Source of the DNA: Neptunomonas marina | Lineage (GTDB): Bacteria; Pseudomonadota; Gammaproteobacteria; Pseudomonadales; Balneatricaceae | DNA: 64,000 nt | Direction of reading: 5' to 3' | Assembly: GCF_004005935.1 (NCBI RefSeq) | Contig: NZ_SACQ01000004.1 | Location: 124,001-188,000 of the forward strand | Part shown: piece after piece, positions 26,075 through 34,969 of the stretch | Position numbering within the stretch: position 1 is the stretch's first letter | How the letters are laid out: each line of letters opens with the position of its first letter | Position numbers and translations under genes: made by a program | The notes under the pieces: model-generated | The model's database searches: none | What the model was told of the DNA's origin: nothing | Seen by the model: only the letters and a program-made list of their open reading frames with translations

Positions 26075-26959
26075 CTAAACCGCCTGTTGGATCACCACCT
26101 GCTGCGCTTCAAGCGTTTGTTGCTGCAACACAACTTTGGCCACACTGGCCACCTCTGAGGCGCTGAGTAACGGATGCGTAAGCGAAGAGAGTGCCAACAC
26201 AATATCCACCGCGGGTAGTTCAGGTAACTCAGGGCGTTCGACAATAAACATATCAGGGCTGAGGCTTGAAACAGCCATCGCACTGACCGCTAAACCTTCG
26301 CGCAGTAGGGCTTTAATCGCCGTAGCACTCGATGACGCCGCTAACAGATGATAGGGCCGTAGCGCCTTCTCTAACCCATCAATAGCGGTGGTATGAAATT
26401 TACACTGGGCTTCATACAACGCCAGCGGCAGCACTTCTCGATCAAATAACTCAGCATGACCACCATGCACCCAAACACCGCGTTCGTGGTGCAGAAGGTA
26501 CCCCTCATCATGCTCTGGAGCACGGGTAAGAATCGCCGCATGGATCTCGCCATTGTCTAGCATACGTCGCAGGTTCGTACTGTTATCACACAGGAGCTTA
26601 AACGTTTGCGTTGGATGCCGAGCAACCAATTGGGCCATCACTTTCGGCAACACAGATTCTGCGTAGTCATCGGGGCTGGCAATGATAATAGGAGGGTGCT
26701 CATGCCCCCGTTGCAGATCGCCCAGCGCATCATCGTGCATGGCCACAATACGCCGCGCATAACTGACTAACTTACGCCCATGTTCGGTCAACGCTAACTG
26801 ACGCCCCTCTTTAATAAACAAAGATTTACCCGCCTCCTCTTCGAGCCGTTTCATCTGCATACTGATCGCACCTTGAGTACGATGTAGCTGCTTTGCCGCA
26901 CGCGTAAAACTGCCCGTATCAACAAACGCTAGAAAGCTGCGTAACGCCTCAATATCCAT
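26075..26959 (-). CDS. LysR-family transcriptional regulator
   Basis: A regulator of 294 residues with an N-terminal winged helix (MDIEALRSFLAFVDTGSFTRAA then THRTQGAIS-type recognition helix, LHRTQGAISMQMKRLE) and a C-terminal inducer-binding domain with several alanine-rich helices. The ATG at 26959, with GAGG ten bases upstream, gives the usual family start. A longer frame to 26992 adds 11 unlikely residues. It diverges from a glutathione transferase gene with a 113-base gap and may control it. The inducer is unknown. Confidence 0.92.
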   Translation of the reverse strand: MDIEALRSFLAFVDTGSFTRAAKQLHRTQGAISMQMKRLEEEAGKSLFIKEGRQLALTEHGRKLVSYARRIVAMHDDALGDLQRGHEHPPIIIASPDDYAESVLPKVMAQLVARHPTQTFKLLCDNSTNLRRMLDNGEIHAAILTRAPEHDEGYLLHHERGVWVHGGHAELFDREVLPLALYEAQCKFHTTAIDGLEKALRPYHLLAASSSATAIKALLREGLAVSAMAVSSLSPDMFIVERPELPELPAVDIVLALSSLTHPLLSASEVASVAKVVLQQQTLEAQQVVIQQAV

Positions 26960-27072
26960 CTGCGGGGGTCCTCTATCTATCAACAAAACCAATATCTGCC
27001 ATCAAAACTATTCGTTAGTCACAGGCGGGAATCTCCATAAGAATAACGGAAAGTCATTTAGGAGGAACCCCA

Positions 27073-27726
27073 ATGGATCTGTATATCGGTAACAAAAACT
27101 ACTCTTCTTGGTCACTGCGCGGCTGGTTGATGCTGAAAGCATTTGACGTCCCCTTCCAAGAGCATCAATTAGCGCTCTTCAGTGAAGAGTTCTACGCCAC
27201 ACTGAAGGCCTTTAACTGTGCGGATAAAGTCCCGTTGCTAAAAGATGGTGACGTGATTGTTTGGGAGTCACTGGCGATCTGTGAGTATATCAACGAGCGC
27301 TATCTGGAAGGTGCAGGTTGGCCTAGCGATGTTGCAGCCCGAGCACATGCACGCGCTATCGCCAATGAGATGCATGCAGGCTTCAACGCACTGCGTAACG
27401 AGATGCCGATGAACTGCCGAGCACTGCGTAAAATCGAGGCATCTGAGCAGGCACAAAACGACGTTCGCCGTATTGAGGCATTGTGGGCATCCCTACGCAG
27501 CCAATACGCTAGCCAAGGGGACTATCTGTTCGGCGCGTTTAGTATTGTCGATGCGATGTTTGCTCCCGTGGTACTGCGCTTTCGCACTTATGGTGTCTCG
27601 CTTTCACCTGCTGCGCAGGGCTATGCAGATGCAATGATTGCACACCCTGCCATGCAAGCGTGGCTCGACGCGGCCCTACAAGAGACCGATATCGTTCCAG
27701 AAGATGAAGCAGGCGAGCCTGTTTAA
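27073..27726 (+). CDS. Glutathione S-transferase family protein
   Basis: A cytosolic protein of 217 residues. The thioredoxin-like N-terminal domain begins LYIGNKNYSSWSLRGWLML, where the serine of the YSSWS segment is the probable glutathione-activating residue. VPLLKDGDVIVWESLAICEYI is the cis-Pro and SNAIL-like part of the G site. An all-helical C-terminal domain follows. The start has a clear AGGAGG site. It diverges from the LysR regulator. The substrate is unknown. Confidence 0.9.
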   Translation: MDLYIGNKNYSSWSLRGWLMLKAFDVPFQEHQLALFSEEFYATLKAFNCADKVPLLKDGDVIVWESLAICEYINERYLEGAGWPSDVAARAHARAIANEMHAGFNALRNEMPMNCRALRKIEASEQAQNDVRRIEALWASLRSQYASQGDYLFGAFSIVDAMFAPVVLRFRTYGVSLSPAAQGYADAMIAHPAMQAWLDAALQETDIVPEDEAGEPV

Positions 27727-27742
27727 CCCATCAACGCCTGCT

Positions 27743-27780
27743 GAGAAAGCCGTTGGCAACAGAATGTTCAACGGCTTCTC
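27743..27780 (+). terminator. Hairpin after glutathione transferase gene
   Basis: GAGAAAGCCGTTG (27743-27755) pairs with CAACGGCTTCTC (27769-27780) with one bulged A. No T-run follows, so termination is uncertain. It lies 16 bases after the GST stop and 60 bases before the MoxR-type gene. Confidence 0.5.
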
Positions 27781-27839
27781 CTGCTCAGAAAATCTGCTAA
27801 GATCAGGGAATTTACTTAGCTTTACAGGATTTTCTCACT

Positions 27840-28685
27840 ATGGCCTTTACTGGTACCGAACGTTATGTTGCAACCGATGAGCTACGTATGGCAGTTAACG
27901 CTGCTGTTACGCTGGAACGCCCGCTGTTAGTTAAAGGTGAACCCGGCACCGGTAAAACCATGCTCGCCGAAGAGGTGGCTGCATCTCTTGGTAAGCGCTT
28001 ACTGCGTTGGCATGTAAAGTCCACAACGAAGGCACAGCAAGGCCTATATGAGTACGATGCAGTTTCGCGTCTGCGTGACTCCCAGTTAGGTGATGAGAAA
28101 GTTTACGACATCAAAAACTACATCAAGAAGGGGATGCTCTGGGAAGCGTTTGATGCTGATGAGCAGGTCGTGCTGCTGATCGATGAGATCGATAAAGCCG
28201 ATATTGAATTCCCCAATGACCTGCTAGTCGAACTCGATAAGATGGAGTTCTTTGTCTACGAAACGGGCGAGCGCATCCAAGCGAAACATCGCCCGATCAT
28301 CATTATCACCAGTAACAACGAGAAAGAGCTGCCTGATGCGTTCCTGCGCCGCTGCTTCTTCCACTACATTAACTTCCCTGATCGCGACACCATGCAGCAG
28401 ATCATCGATGTCCACTACCCAGATATTCGCGATGACCTTGTGCATGAAGCGCTGGAAGTGTTCTTCAAGGTGCGCGAGCTTAACAGCCTGAAGAAAAAGC
28501 CCTCCACTTCAGAGTTGATCGACTGGCTCAAGCTACTCGTAGCCGACGATATTCCAGCAGAACTGCTGCAAACCCCCAATGCCAAAGACGCTTTACCGCC
28601 GCTCTACGGTGCGTTATTGAAAAATGAGCAAGATGTTCACATGCTGCAGCGTTTAGCATTTATGGCACGCCGAGATAACCGCTGA
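27840..28685 (+). CDS. MoxR-family AAA+ ATPase
   Basis: A protein of 281 residues that is probably a chaperone-like ATPase. Visible motifs are Walker A KGEPGTGKT (about 36-44), Walker B VLLIDEIDKAD (about 108-118), sensor 1 IIITSNNEKELPDAF and the arginine pair FLRRC. MoxR ATPases commonly work with a von Willebrand A protein to insert metals or mature protein complexes. The next gene is exactly such a partner and overlaps by one base (TGATG). The client is unknown. Confidence 0.92.
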   Translation: MAFTGTERYVATDELRMAVNAAVTLERPLLVKGEPGTGKTMLAEEVAASLGKRLLRWHVKSTTKAQQGLYEYDAVSRLRDSQLGDEKVYDIKNYIKKGMLWEAFDADEQVVLLIDEIDKADIEFPNDLLVELDKMEFFVYETGERIQAKHRPIIIITSNNEKELPDAFLRRCFFHYINFPDRDTMQQIIDVHYPDIRDDLVHEALEVFFKVRELNSLKKKPSTSELIDWLKLLVADDIPAELLQTPNAKDALPPLYGALLKNEQDVHMLQRLAFMARRDNR

Positions 28686-29860
28686 TGTTGATCGATTTTT
28701 TCAACACCTTACGCCGGGCTCAGATACCCGTCTCGCTAAACGAACTGCTGGTGCTACTCGAGGCACTCAAACAGCGCGTTGCATTCTGCAGCATTGACGA
28801 TTTTTATCTGCTCGCGCGGGTATGTCTGATCAAGGACGAGAAACATTTTGATCGCTTCGATCGTGCGTTTGGCCACTATTTCAAAGGGGTCGAAGCGCTA
28901 AACCTATTCCCGGATAACGTGATCCCCGAGGACTGGTTAGCCGCTGAGTTCTTAAAACACCTCAGCGATGAAGAGAAAGCGCAGATTGAAGCACTTGGTG
29001 GCTTAGATAAGCTGCTCGAAACACTCAAAGAGCGCTTAGAGGAACAAGAGAAACGCCATGCCGGTGGCAATAAATGGATCGGCACCGGTGGAACATCGCC
29101 GTTTGGACACTCCGGCTACAACCCCGAAGGGGTGCGTATCGGCGGCCAAAGCCGCCATAAACGAGCAGCCAAGGTGTGGGAAAAGCGCGAATTTAAGAAC
29201 CTCGATGATAGCGTTGAACTGGGTACGCGTAATATCAAAGTTGCGCTGCGCAAGCTACGTAAGTTTGCTCGGACAGGCTCTGCCAATGAGCTGGACCTGC
29301 CCGATACCATTAAGTCTACGGCCGACAATGCAGGCCTACTAGATATCAAGATGGTTCCTGAGCGTCACAACGCCGCAAAGGTACTGCTGTTTCTTGATAT
29401 TGGCGGCTCGATGGACCCTTACATCCATCTGTGTGAGCAGTTGTTCTCTGCCGCGCGCTCTGAGTTCAAGCACCTCGAGTACTTCTACTTCCATAACATG
29501 GTGTATGAAAAGCTATGGCGTGATAACAGCCGTCGCTTTGACGACACGGTCTCGACGTTAGATGTCTTGCATACCTACGGTAAAGATTACCGCGTTATCT
29601 TTGTCGGTGATGCGGCGATGTCGCCCTACGAGCTGTTCCATCGCTACGGTAGTGTTGAGCATATGAATGAAGAGGCCGGACAAGTCTGGATGCAGCGCAT
29701 TCTTGAGGTGTGGGAGCGCGCAATCTGGCTTAACCCAACCCAAGAGCGCTACTGGCAATACACCCACACCACCGGCGCAATACAGGAGATGATGGAAGGC
29801 CATATGTACCCGCTGACACTGGCAGGTTTAGAAGCCGGTATCCGCCACCTTTCCAAGTAG
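28685..29860 (+). CDS. VWA-domain (CoxE-like) protein
   Basis: A protein of 391 residues and partner of the MoxR ATPase upstream. The N-terminal 200 residues are helical, with a coiled segment near 100-125 (LDKLLETLKERLEEQEKRH), followed by a VWA domain whose metal-ion site reads LDIGGSMDPY near 237. The first serine of the usual DxSxS is glycine, which seems normal for this subfamily. GAAMSPYE-like segment GDAAMSPYEL holds a later metal-site residue. A cytosolic function in complex maturation or metal insertion is inferred from the pair. Confidence 0.9.
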   Translation: MLIDFFNTLRRAQIPVSLNELLVLLEALKQRVAFCSIDDFYLLARVCLIKDEKHFDRFDRAFGHYFKGVEALNLFPDNVIPEDWLAAEFLKHLSDEEKAQIEALGGLDKLLETLKERLEEQEKRHAGGNKWIGTGGTSPFGHSGYNPEGVRIGGQSRHKRAAKVWEKREFKNLDDSVELGTRNIKVALRKLRKFARTGSANELDLPDTIKSTADNAGLLDIKMVPERHNAAKVLLFLDIGGSMDPYIHLCEQLFSAARSEFKHLEYFYFHNMVYEKLWRDNSRRFDDTVSTLDVLHTYGKDYRVIFVGDAAMSPYELFHRYGSVEHMNEEAGQVWMQRILEVWERAIWLNPTQERYWQYTHTTGAIQEMMEGHMYPLTLAGLEAGIRHLSK

Positions 29861-29878
29861 CTAGCGGCCGCTAGCTAC
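29857..29878. repeat. Perfect 22-base palindrome at the VWA gene stop
   Basis: GTAGCTAGCGG (29857-29867) and CCGCTAGCTAC (29868-29878) form an uninterrupted palindrome that includes the TAG stop of the VWA gene. No T-run follows. Confidence 0.9.
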
Positions 29879-30007
29879 ATCCCTATTTGCTTAGATTCCC
29901 CCACGAAATTTACTGACTTTAAAGACAGGAAGCTCTGTGATAGCTTTGATGGCTGCATGAGCACACCTGCTCACAAGGCAACTCAATAATAATAAAGGAT
30001 CACAATA

Positions 30008-31111
30008 ATGAATCTTCTGAAGAAGTCCTTTGGTGTACTGTCATTATCATTGGCAGTCAGTCTTGCGAATGCCGCCGACACACTCAAGATCGGTATTGCT
30101 GGGCCACAAACTGGCACGGTTTCGCAATATGGAGATATGCAATTCCAAGGCACACATGCTGCCATAGAGCTCATCAATAAAGCGGGCGGCATCAACGGTA
30201 TGATGCTTGAAGCGATCGAATATGATGACGCTTGCGACCCTAAACAAGCGGTAGCGGTTGCTAACAAAGTGGTGAACGATGGCGTTCAATTCGTTGTTGG
30301 TCACCTGTGCTCAAGTTCGACGCAACCTGCCACAGACGTTTATGAAGAGGAAGGTGTCCTCGCTATCACCTGCTCCACCAACCCATCAATCACCGAGCGC
30401 GGCCACGAGCTTATTTTCCGTACTATCGGTCTTGATTCAGACCAAGGTCCGACCGCTGCCAAGTACGTACTTGCGAATCTGAAGCCTAAAAACGTTGCCA
30501 TCGTGCACGATAAGCAGCAGTACGGCGAAGGGATTGCGATGTCGGTTCATGACGAGCTGAAGAAAGCAGGCATCAACATCGTCATGACTGAAGGCATCAC
30601 CGCAGGCGATAAAGACTTCTCTTCCTTAATCACGAAGATGAAAAAGAACAACGTCGACTTCGTCTACTACGGTGGCTACCACCCAGAGCTAGGCTTAATC
30701 CTACGCCAAAGCCACGAGACGGGCTTCAAAGCACAATTTATGGGCCCTGAAGCGGTTGGTAACAAAGAGATCTCCTCGATCGCTGGTGAAGGCGCTGAGG
30801 GCTTACTCGTGACATTGCCATCACGCTATGACCTCTTGGAGAAAAACAAGCCTATCGTTGATCTCATGAAGTCGAAAAGCCAAGACCCAACCGGTCCATT
30901 CGTATGGACGAGTGTTGCCGCTGTCCAGTCGATGGTAAAAGCGATTGAGAAGACCGGTGCACAAGATCCTGCAGAAGTCGCAGACTTCTTGCGTGCCAAC
31001 ACGGTCGATACTGCGATGGGGCCACTGACGTGGGATAAGAAAGGCGATTTGATCGGCTTTGAGTTTGGCATCTACCAGTGGCATGCAGATGGCACGGGTT
31101 CCCCGCTATAA
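30008..31111 (+). CDS. Branched-chain amino acid (LivJ-like) ABC substrate-binding protein
   Basis: A periplasmic protein of 367 residues with a signal peptide cleaved near ANA|AD (about 22) and the type I periplasmic binding fold: TLKIGIAGPQTGTVSQYG, then VVGHLCSSSTQPATD where serine and threonine hold the ligand amino group and carboxylate, and Cys pair positions of LivJ (DDACDPKQA and ITCSTNP region). No livHMGF transport genes are linked, so it must serve a transporter encoded elsewhere. The length is typical. Confidence 0.9.
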   Translation: MNLLKKSFGVLSLSLAVSLANAADTLKIGIAGPQTGTVSQYGDMQFQGTHAAIELINKAGGINGMMLEAIEYDDACDPKQAVAVANKVVNDGVQFVVGHLCSSSTQPATDVYEEEGVLAITCSTNPSITERGHELIFRTIGLDSDQGPTAAKYVLANLKPKNVAIVHDKQQYGEGIAMSVHDELKKAGINIVMTEGITAGDKDFSSLITKMKKNNVDFVYYGGYHPELGLILRQSHETGFKAQFMGPEAVGNKEISSIAGEGAEGLLVTLPSRYDLLEKNKPIVDLMKSKSQDPTGPFVWTSVAAVQSMVKAIEKTGAQDPAEVADFLRANTVDTAMGPLTWDKKGDLIGFEFGIYQWHADGTGSPL

Positions 31112-31131
31112 ATAGCGCTTTCTTGCGACAA

Positions 31132-31161
31132 AAAAATACCCGCACAAAGCGGGTATTTTTT
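31132..31161. terminator. Bidirectional terminator between LivJ-like and OsmC-like genes
   Basis: AAAAATACCCGC (31132-31143) pairs with GCGGGTATTTTT (31149-31160), with A-rich and T-rich flanks, so it can serve both convergent genes. Confidence 0.9.
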
Positions 31162-31182
31162 CTGGCGCTACGCTTACAACGT

Positions 31183-31593
31183 TTATGAATCCGCTTCTAC
31201 CAGTTCAAAGCTATGCGTAATCTCTACACCACCGCGCTCTAGCATCAAAGAGGCGGAGCAGTATTTCTCTGCGGAGAGCTTCACTGCGTTCGCCACATGC
31301 TTCTCTTTCAGATCGCGGCCTGTCACAACAAAGTTGATGTGAATTTTGGTAAATACTGCTGGCACTTCGTCCGAGCGCTCCGAGGTGATCTGTGCGACAC
31401 AGTCAACGACATCCTGACGGGTTTTTTTAAGAATACCCACTACATCGTAGCTCGTGCACCCTCCTAGCCCCAGCAGAATCAGTTCCATAGGGCGCGGGCC
31501 CGCTTTTTGTTCACCATCAATGGTTACGTTAAATCCTGAACCAGTTGTGGACTGAAAGCGAACATCGCCGTCCCACTTAACCTCTACATTCAT
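31183..31593 (-). CDS. OsmC-family protein (YhfA-like)
   Basis: A protein of 136 residues of the OsmC/Ohr fold. The two conserved cysteines of peroxide-reducing members are visible: one in GLGGCTSYDV and one in EKYCSASL. The pattern PRPMELILLGLGGC fits the YhfA subgroup rather than Ohr. It may detoxify organic peroxides with a thiol donor, but YhfA-type members lack a defined role. It follows trpC in the same direction after a 19-base gap, as in other gammaproteobacteria. Confidence 0.88.
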   Translation of the reverse strand: MNVEVKWDGDVRFQSTTGSGFNVTIDGEQKAGPRPMELILLGLGGCTSYDVVGILKKTRQDVVDCVAQITSERSDEVPAVFTKIHINFVVTGRDLKEKHVANAVKLSAEKYCSASLMLERGGVEITHSFELVEADS

Positions 31594-31612
31594 CGACTTG
31601 TCACCCTATCTA

Positions 31613-32428
31613 TTATGAATCAAACAGCTCTTTCAGTTTTTGGCCTGGGTCTTCAGCACGCATAAACGCCTCCCCTACCAAGAAACTATGTACTTCGCGC
31701 GCACGCATCGCAGCAACATCTTCACGGCTCAGAATACCGCTCTCTGTTACCACAATCTTATTCGAAGGAATGTGATTGAGCAGCTCAAACGTTGTGTCGA
31801 GTGTCACATCGAAGGTGTGCAGATTGCGGTTGTTTATCCCAACTAATGGATTATCCAAACGCAGAGCCCGTTCTAGCTCATCGCCATCATGCACTTCGAT
31901 TAGCACATCCATACCCAAGCGAATCGCAAGATCGTTAAGCTCTTTCATTTGGGCATCTTCAAGCGCCGAAACAATCAGCAGAATACAGTCAGCGGCGATA
32001 GCTCGCGCTTCAAACACTTGGTACGGATCAACCAGAAAGTCTTTGCGGATAACCGGTAACGAGCACGCTTCACGCGCGGCTTGCAAATATGACTCATGAC
32101 CTTGGAAGAAGTCAGCATCCGTGAGCACCGACAGGCAGCTCGCTCCACCCTTGGCATAGGACTGAGCAATCTCCGCCGGATGAAAAGGATCACGCAACAC
32201 GCCTTTCGAGGGGCTGGCTTTTTTGACCTCAGCAATAACCGCCGGCAGACCCGCTGCTACGGAGTGTGCCAGTACATTTGTGAAGCCGCGCGGCTGCATC
32301 TCGGAATTGCTGGACTGGGCTTTAATCTGACGCTCCAGATCAGCCAAGCTCTTAGTTGCTGAACGCTCAGCAACCTCTTCATGTTTTCGCTCTAAAATCC
32401 GTTTTAAAATCGTAGGTATATCTGACAT
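31613..32428 (-). CDS. trpC: Indole-3-glycerol phosphate synthase
   Basis: Converts CdRP to indole-3-glycerol phosphate in tryptophan synthesis. The protein is a monofunctional 271-residue TIM barrel without a fused TrpF. Visible motifs are [18 protein letters not shown] (catalytic Lys and substrate Lys), [42 protein letters not shown], and VTESGI. The ATG at 32428 gives the family start [11 protein letters not shown]. The longer frame adds 22 residues that are not family-like. It is the last trp gene of the trpG-D-C set, 13 bases after trpD. Confidence 0.97.
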   Translation of the reverse strand: MSDIPTILKRILERKHEEVAERSATKSLADLERQIKAQSSNSEMQPRGFTNVLAHSVAAGLPAVIAEVKKASPSKGVLRDPFHPAEIAQSYAKGGASCLSVLTDADFFQGHESYLQAAREACSLPVIRKDFLVDPYQVFEARAIAADCILLIVSALEDAQMKELNDLAIRLGMDVLIEVHDGDELERALRLDNPLVGINNRNLHTFDVTLDTTFELLNHIPSNKIVVTESGILSREDVAAMRAREVHSFLVGEAFMRAEDPGQKLKELFDS

Positions 32429-32441
32429 GTTTATACTCTTC

Positions 32442-33458
32442 TTATAGTCCTTGACTGAAAGCCGCAACCTCCGCCATTTTCCGTGCAGCGGCACCGCTTA
32501 ACATAACTTCTTTTGCTTTTTCGACGCCCTCTCGGAGGCTCTCTACTGTATCGGCCACATAAAGCGCTGCGCCAGCATTTAACGCAATGATCGCCATTGC
32601 TTTATCATTCTCTCCGGCAAAAGCACTGTTGATCAACGCTAGGCTGGCTGCGGTGCTTTCAACCTGCAACCCCTCTAACGTGCTGCTTTTTAGGCCAACG
32701 GTTTCAGGCGAGATGACATACTCAGACACCACACCATCCTTTAGCTCTGCTACATAGGTTTCACCGGACAAGCTAATCTCATCAAGACCATCTTGTGCAT
32801 GTACAACCATAGCATGCTTCGCACCCAGCGTTTGCAGGGCTTGCGCTAGCGGCAGGCATAGTGCTTTATCAAACACTCCCAGCAAATAGTGTTTCACACC
32901 TGCGGGGTTCGTCAGCGGACCAAGTACGTTAAAGATCGTGCGCATCGCCATCTCTTTGCGTGGACCGATGGCATGTTTCATCGCACTATGGTGCTGTGGC
33001 GCAAACATAAAGCCTAGTCCAACTTCGTCGATTGAACGGGCAATTTGCTCCGGCGTCAGGTCTAGCTTCAAGCCTGCTGCCTCAAGTAGATCAGCAGACC
33101 CTGAACTTGAAGAGACCGAGCGATTGCCGTGCTTAGCCACCGTGCCGCCGGCAGCGGCAACAACAAACGCGCACGCGGACGAGACATTAAATAGATTGGC
33201 ACCATCGCCACCCGTTCCTACGATATCCACCGCATTGCTCGCAGTGATATCGACTGGTGTCGCAAGTTCACGCATAACGCTGGCCGCAGCAGATATCTCG
33301 TCGACCGTTTCGCCCTTCATACGCAGCCCAACCAATAGACCACCAATTTGCGCATCTGTCGCTTGGCCGGTCATGATCTGACGCATCACCGCTTGCATCT
33401 GACTAGACGAAAGGTTCTGTCCACCAACAATCGCTGTCAGTGCTTCTTTAATATTCAT
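32442..33458 (-). CDS. trpD: Anthranilate phosphoribosyltransferase
   Basis: Transfers phosphoribose from PRPP to anthranilate. The 338 residues show the family motifs [17 protein letters not shown] (PRPP binding, about 78-94), [15 protein letters not shown] (about 106-120), [13 protein letters not shown] (anthranilate tunnel) and [11 protein letters not shown]. The start at 33458 has GGAG six bases upstream. It lies between trpG and trpC. Confidence 0.97.
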   Translation of the reverse strand: MNIKEALTAIVGGQNLSSSQMQAVMRQIMTGQATDAQIGGLLVGLRMKGETVDEISAAASVMRELATPVDITASNAVDIVGTGGDGANLFNVSSACAFVVAAAGGTVAKHGNRSVSSSSGSADLLEAAGLKLDLTPEQIARSIDEVGLGFMFAPQHHSAMKHAIGPRKEMAMRTIFNVLGPLTNPAGVKHYLLGVFDKALCLPLAQALQTLGAKHAMVVHAQDGLDEISLSGETYVAELKDGVVSEYVISPETVGLKSSTLEGLQVESTAASLALINSAFAGENDKAMAIIALNAGAALYVADTVESLREGVEKAKEVMLSGAAARKMAEVAAFSQGL

Positions 33459-33476
33459 CAAACTCTCCAATCACAT

Positions 33477-34058
33477 TCAACGTTTTGGGTGGACGAAGTT
33501 TTCGAGCAACTCGTACCCTTGCTCCGTCATGATCGCCTCAGGGTGGAACTGCACCCCTTCAATAGGCATCTCTTTATGGCGTAACCCCATGATCTCTCTC
33601 CCACCGTCCGCTCGCTCAGCCCATGCTGTGGCTTCCAAACAGTCAGGAAGGCTATCGGGATCAACGAGCAGCGAATGATACCGAGTAACACTTAGTGGGT
33701 TATTCAAGCCTTGAAAAACGCCGGTATTTTCATGATAAATCAACGAGTTCTTACCATGCATTACTTGCTCTGCGCGCACAACCTTGGCACCAAACACTTG
33801 ACCAATACTTTGATGCCCTAAACAAATGCCCAAGATCGGAACTCGGCCTGCAAAGTGTTCAATCGCCGCCATTGAGATGCCAGCTCCTGCAGGGGTACCT
33901 GGGCCGGGTGAAATCACCAGCTTCTCTGGCTGCATGGCTGAGAGCTCTTCTAAAGATTTTTCATCATTGCGCACGATCTCTATTTCGGCGCCTAACTCCC
34001 CTAAATACCGGACAATATTATGTGTAAAAGAGTCGAAATTATCGATCATCAATAGCAT
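33477..34058 (-). CDS. trpG: Anthranilate synthase component II, glutamine amidotransferase
   Basis: Supplies ammonia from glutamine to TrpE, and possibly to PabB. The 193 residues hold the class I amidotransferase triad: Cys79 in GICLGHQ, with His and Glu in GVQFHPEAI near 167-172. [14 protein letters not shown] is the typical TrpG/PabA start. trpE is not adjacent; the first gene here is trpG, so component I is encoded elsewhere, as in pseudomonads. No leader peptide with tandem Trp codons was seen upstream. Confidence 0.95.
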   Translation of the reverse strand: MLLMIDNFDSFTHNIVRYLGELGAEIEIVRNDEKSLEELSAMQPEKLVISPGPGTPAGAGISMAAIEHFAGRVPILGICLGHQSIGQVFGAKVVRAEQVMHGKNSLIYHENTGVFQGLNNPLSVTRYHSLLVDPDSLPDCLEATAWAERADGGREIMGLRHKEMPIEGVQFHPEAIMTEQGYELLENFVHPKR

Positions 34059-34254
34059 GTAAACGGTAACCTATAACTAATCGACGCTATCTATAGAAAT
34101 GTACAGCCGCCAGACCTTCGCAAGCTGTTATCGCTAAGGGGTGAAAAGTAGTGATCTACAGCGCAGCTAACTTTACCACAGCTTTCTGTAGAACTACCAA
34201 GATTAGACACGACGGAACAGATCGCCGTATAGAGACAAGGAGAGGGGTGGAAGA

Positions 34255-34422
34255 TTAACGCTTGAGTGCGAACGCCATCATCATAGCGATGCCGCAACCC
34301 AAGCCAACGGCAGTAGCAGTGCTTCCTGTCGCAATACCCACGCCAACACCAATCGATGTGCCGACTCCCATACCCACACCGACAGCTTCCTTATTCGAGT
34401 AGCGCTTCTCTGACTTCATCAT
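34255..34422 (-). CDS. Small glycine-zipper membrane peptide
   Basis: About 55 residues, not recognised as a named family. A charged N terminus (KSEKRYSNKEA) is followed by a long glycine-rich hydrophobic run with GxGxGxG spacing (VGMGVGTSIGVGVGI) and a tail MMMAFALKR. Such glycine zippers insert in membranes and self-associate. Two adjacent ATGs (34422 and 34419) are possible, with GGAG ten bases before the first. It diverges from the SOD operon across a strong Fur-box-like site, so it may be induced by iron starvation. Function is unknown; a membrane-perturbing or bacteriocin-like peptide is one possibility. Confidence 0.7.
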   Translation of the reverse strand: MMKSEKRYSNKEAVGVGMGVGTSIGVGVGIATGSTATAVGLGCGIAMMMAFALKR

Positions 34423-34472
34423 TCCCCAGTGACTCCGTTCTCCGGTTTTATAGACTTCGAAAAAAATAAAAA

Positions 34473-34491
34473 TATAATGATAATTATTATC
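34473..34491. promoter_or_regulatory. Near-consensus Fur box between glycine-zipper gene and SOD operon
   Basis: TATAATGATAATTATTATC matches the Fur consensus at 17 of 19 positions by hand count and is the best such site in the window. It lies 51 bases before the minus-strand peptide start and 26 bases before the plus-strand operon start, so one Fur dimer pair could shut both. Confidence 0.85.
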
Positions 34492-34516
34492 AATTACATT
34501 TTCTTTAAATACATCA

Positions 34517-34969
34517 ATGAATGAATGGAAGCAACTCATTACTGCTGGCAATCGAAATTATCCAGCTGATTTGGATCGATCCGAGCGCGGCTATCAGAAG
34601 GCAAAAGCCCGCGCCAGCCATCTGTTTCAACATTGGTTTAATAAGGATGAAGCCGTGGCTGCACTGGTGGTCAGCTACCTCAACTTGGCGGATATCTACC
34701 GCTTCAAGGACCAGCCAGCCAAGGCTGAGAAAGAGATTCAAGCACTCTATGGGTATTTAACCCAGCACTTTATGCAGACCTCCTCTCAAGCACGTAAAGC
34801 CGCTATTTATCGAGGCCTCAAACAAACTTATTCCGCTTATCTCATTCACGCTCAGAGCTACGACGTATTCGATGATCCACTCAGTTGCCCAACTAACTGG
34901 CTAGAGAGCGAGCGCGACGTATCTTGCACAACAACCCAAACAACCCAACACAATGGAGCTTCAAAGTGA
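34517..34969 (+). CDS. Unknown TPR-like protein, first gene of the nickel SOD operon
   Basis: A cytosolic-looking protein of 150 residues with no signal peptide. It is helical, with TPR-like features (AALVVSYLNLADIYRFKDQPAKAEKEIQ near 48-75), and resembles small DUF2753-type proteins, but I do not recognise a firm family. Two cysteines lie in the C-terminal tail (LSCPTNW and VSCTTTQ). Its stop overlaps the sodN start (GTGA), so it is co-translated with nickel SOD. It could assist SOD maturation or nickel supply, which is inference from context. Confidence 0.75.
   Translation: MNEWKQLITAGNRNYPADLDRSERGYQKAKARASHLFQHWFNKDEAVAALVVSYLNLADIYRFKDQPAKAEKEIQALYGYLTQHFMQTSSQARKAAIYRGLKQTYSAYLIHAQSYDVFDDPLSCPTNWLESERDVSCTTTQTTQHNGASK

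Noticed and set aside
29881-30007. Liv transport operon around the LivJ-like gene
   Set aside because: No permease or ATPase genes lie on either side; the gene is a single unit ended by a strong terminator.
34059-34254. Trp attenuator or leader peptide upstream of trpG
   Set aside because: No short frame with tandem Trp codons and no convincing terminator/antiterminator pair was seen.
34091-34297. Minus-strand open frame of 68 codons between trpG and the glycine-zipper gene
   Set aside because: No family-like pattern, no binding site, and it overlaps the end of the better-supported small gene.
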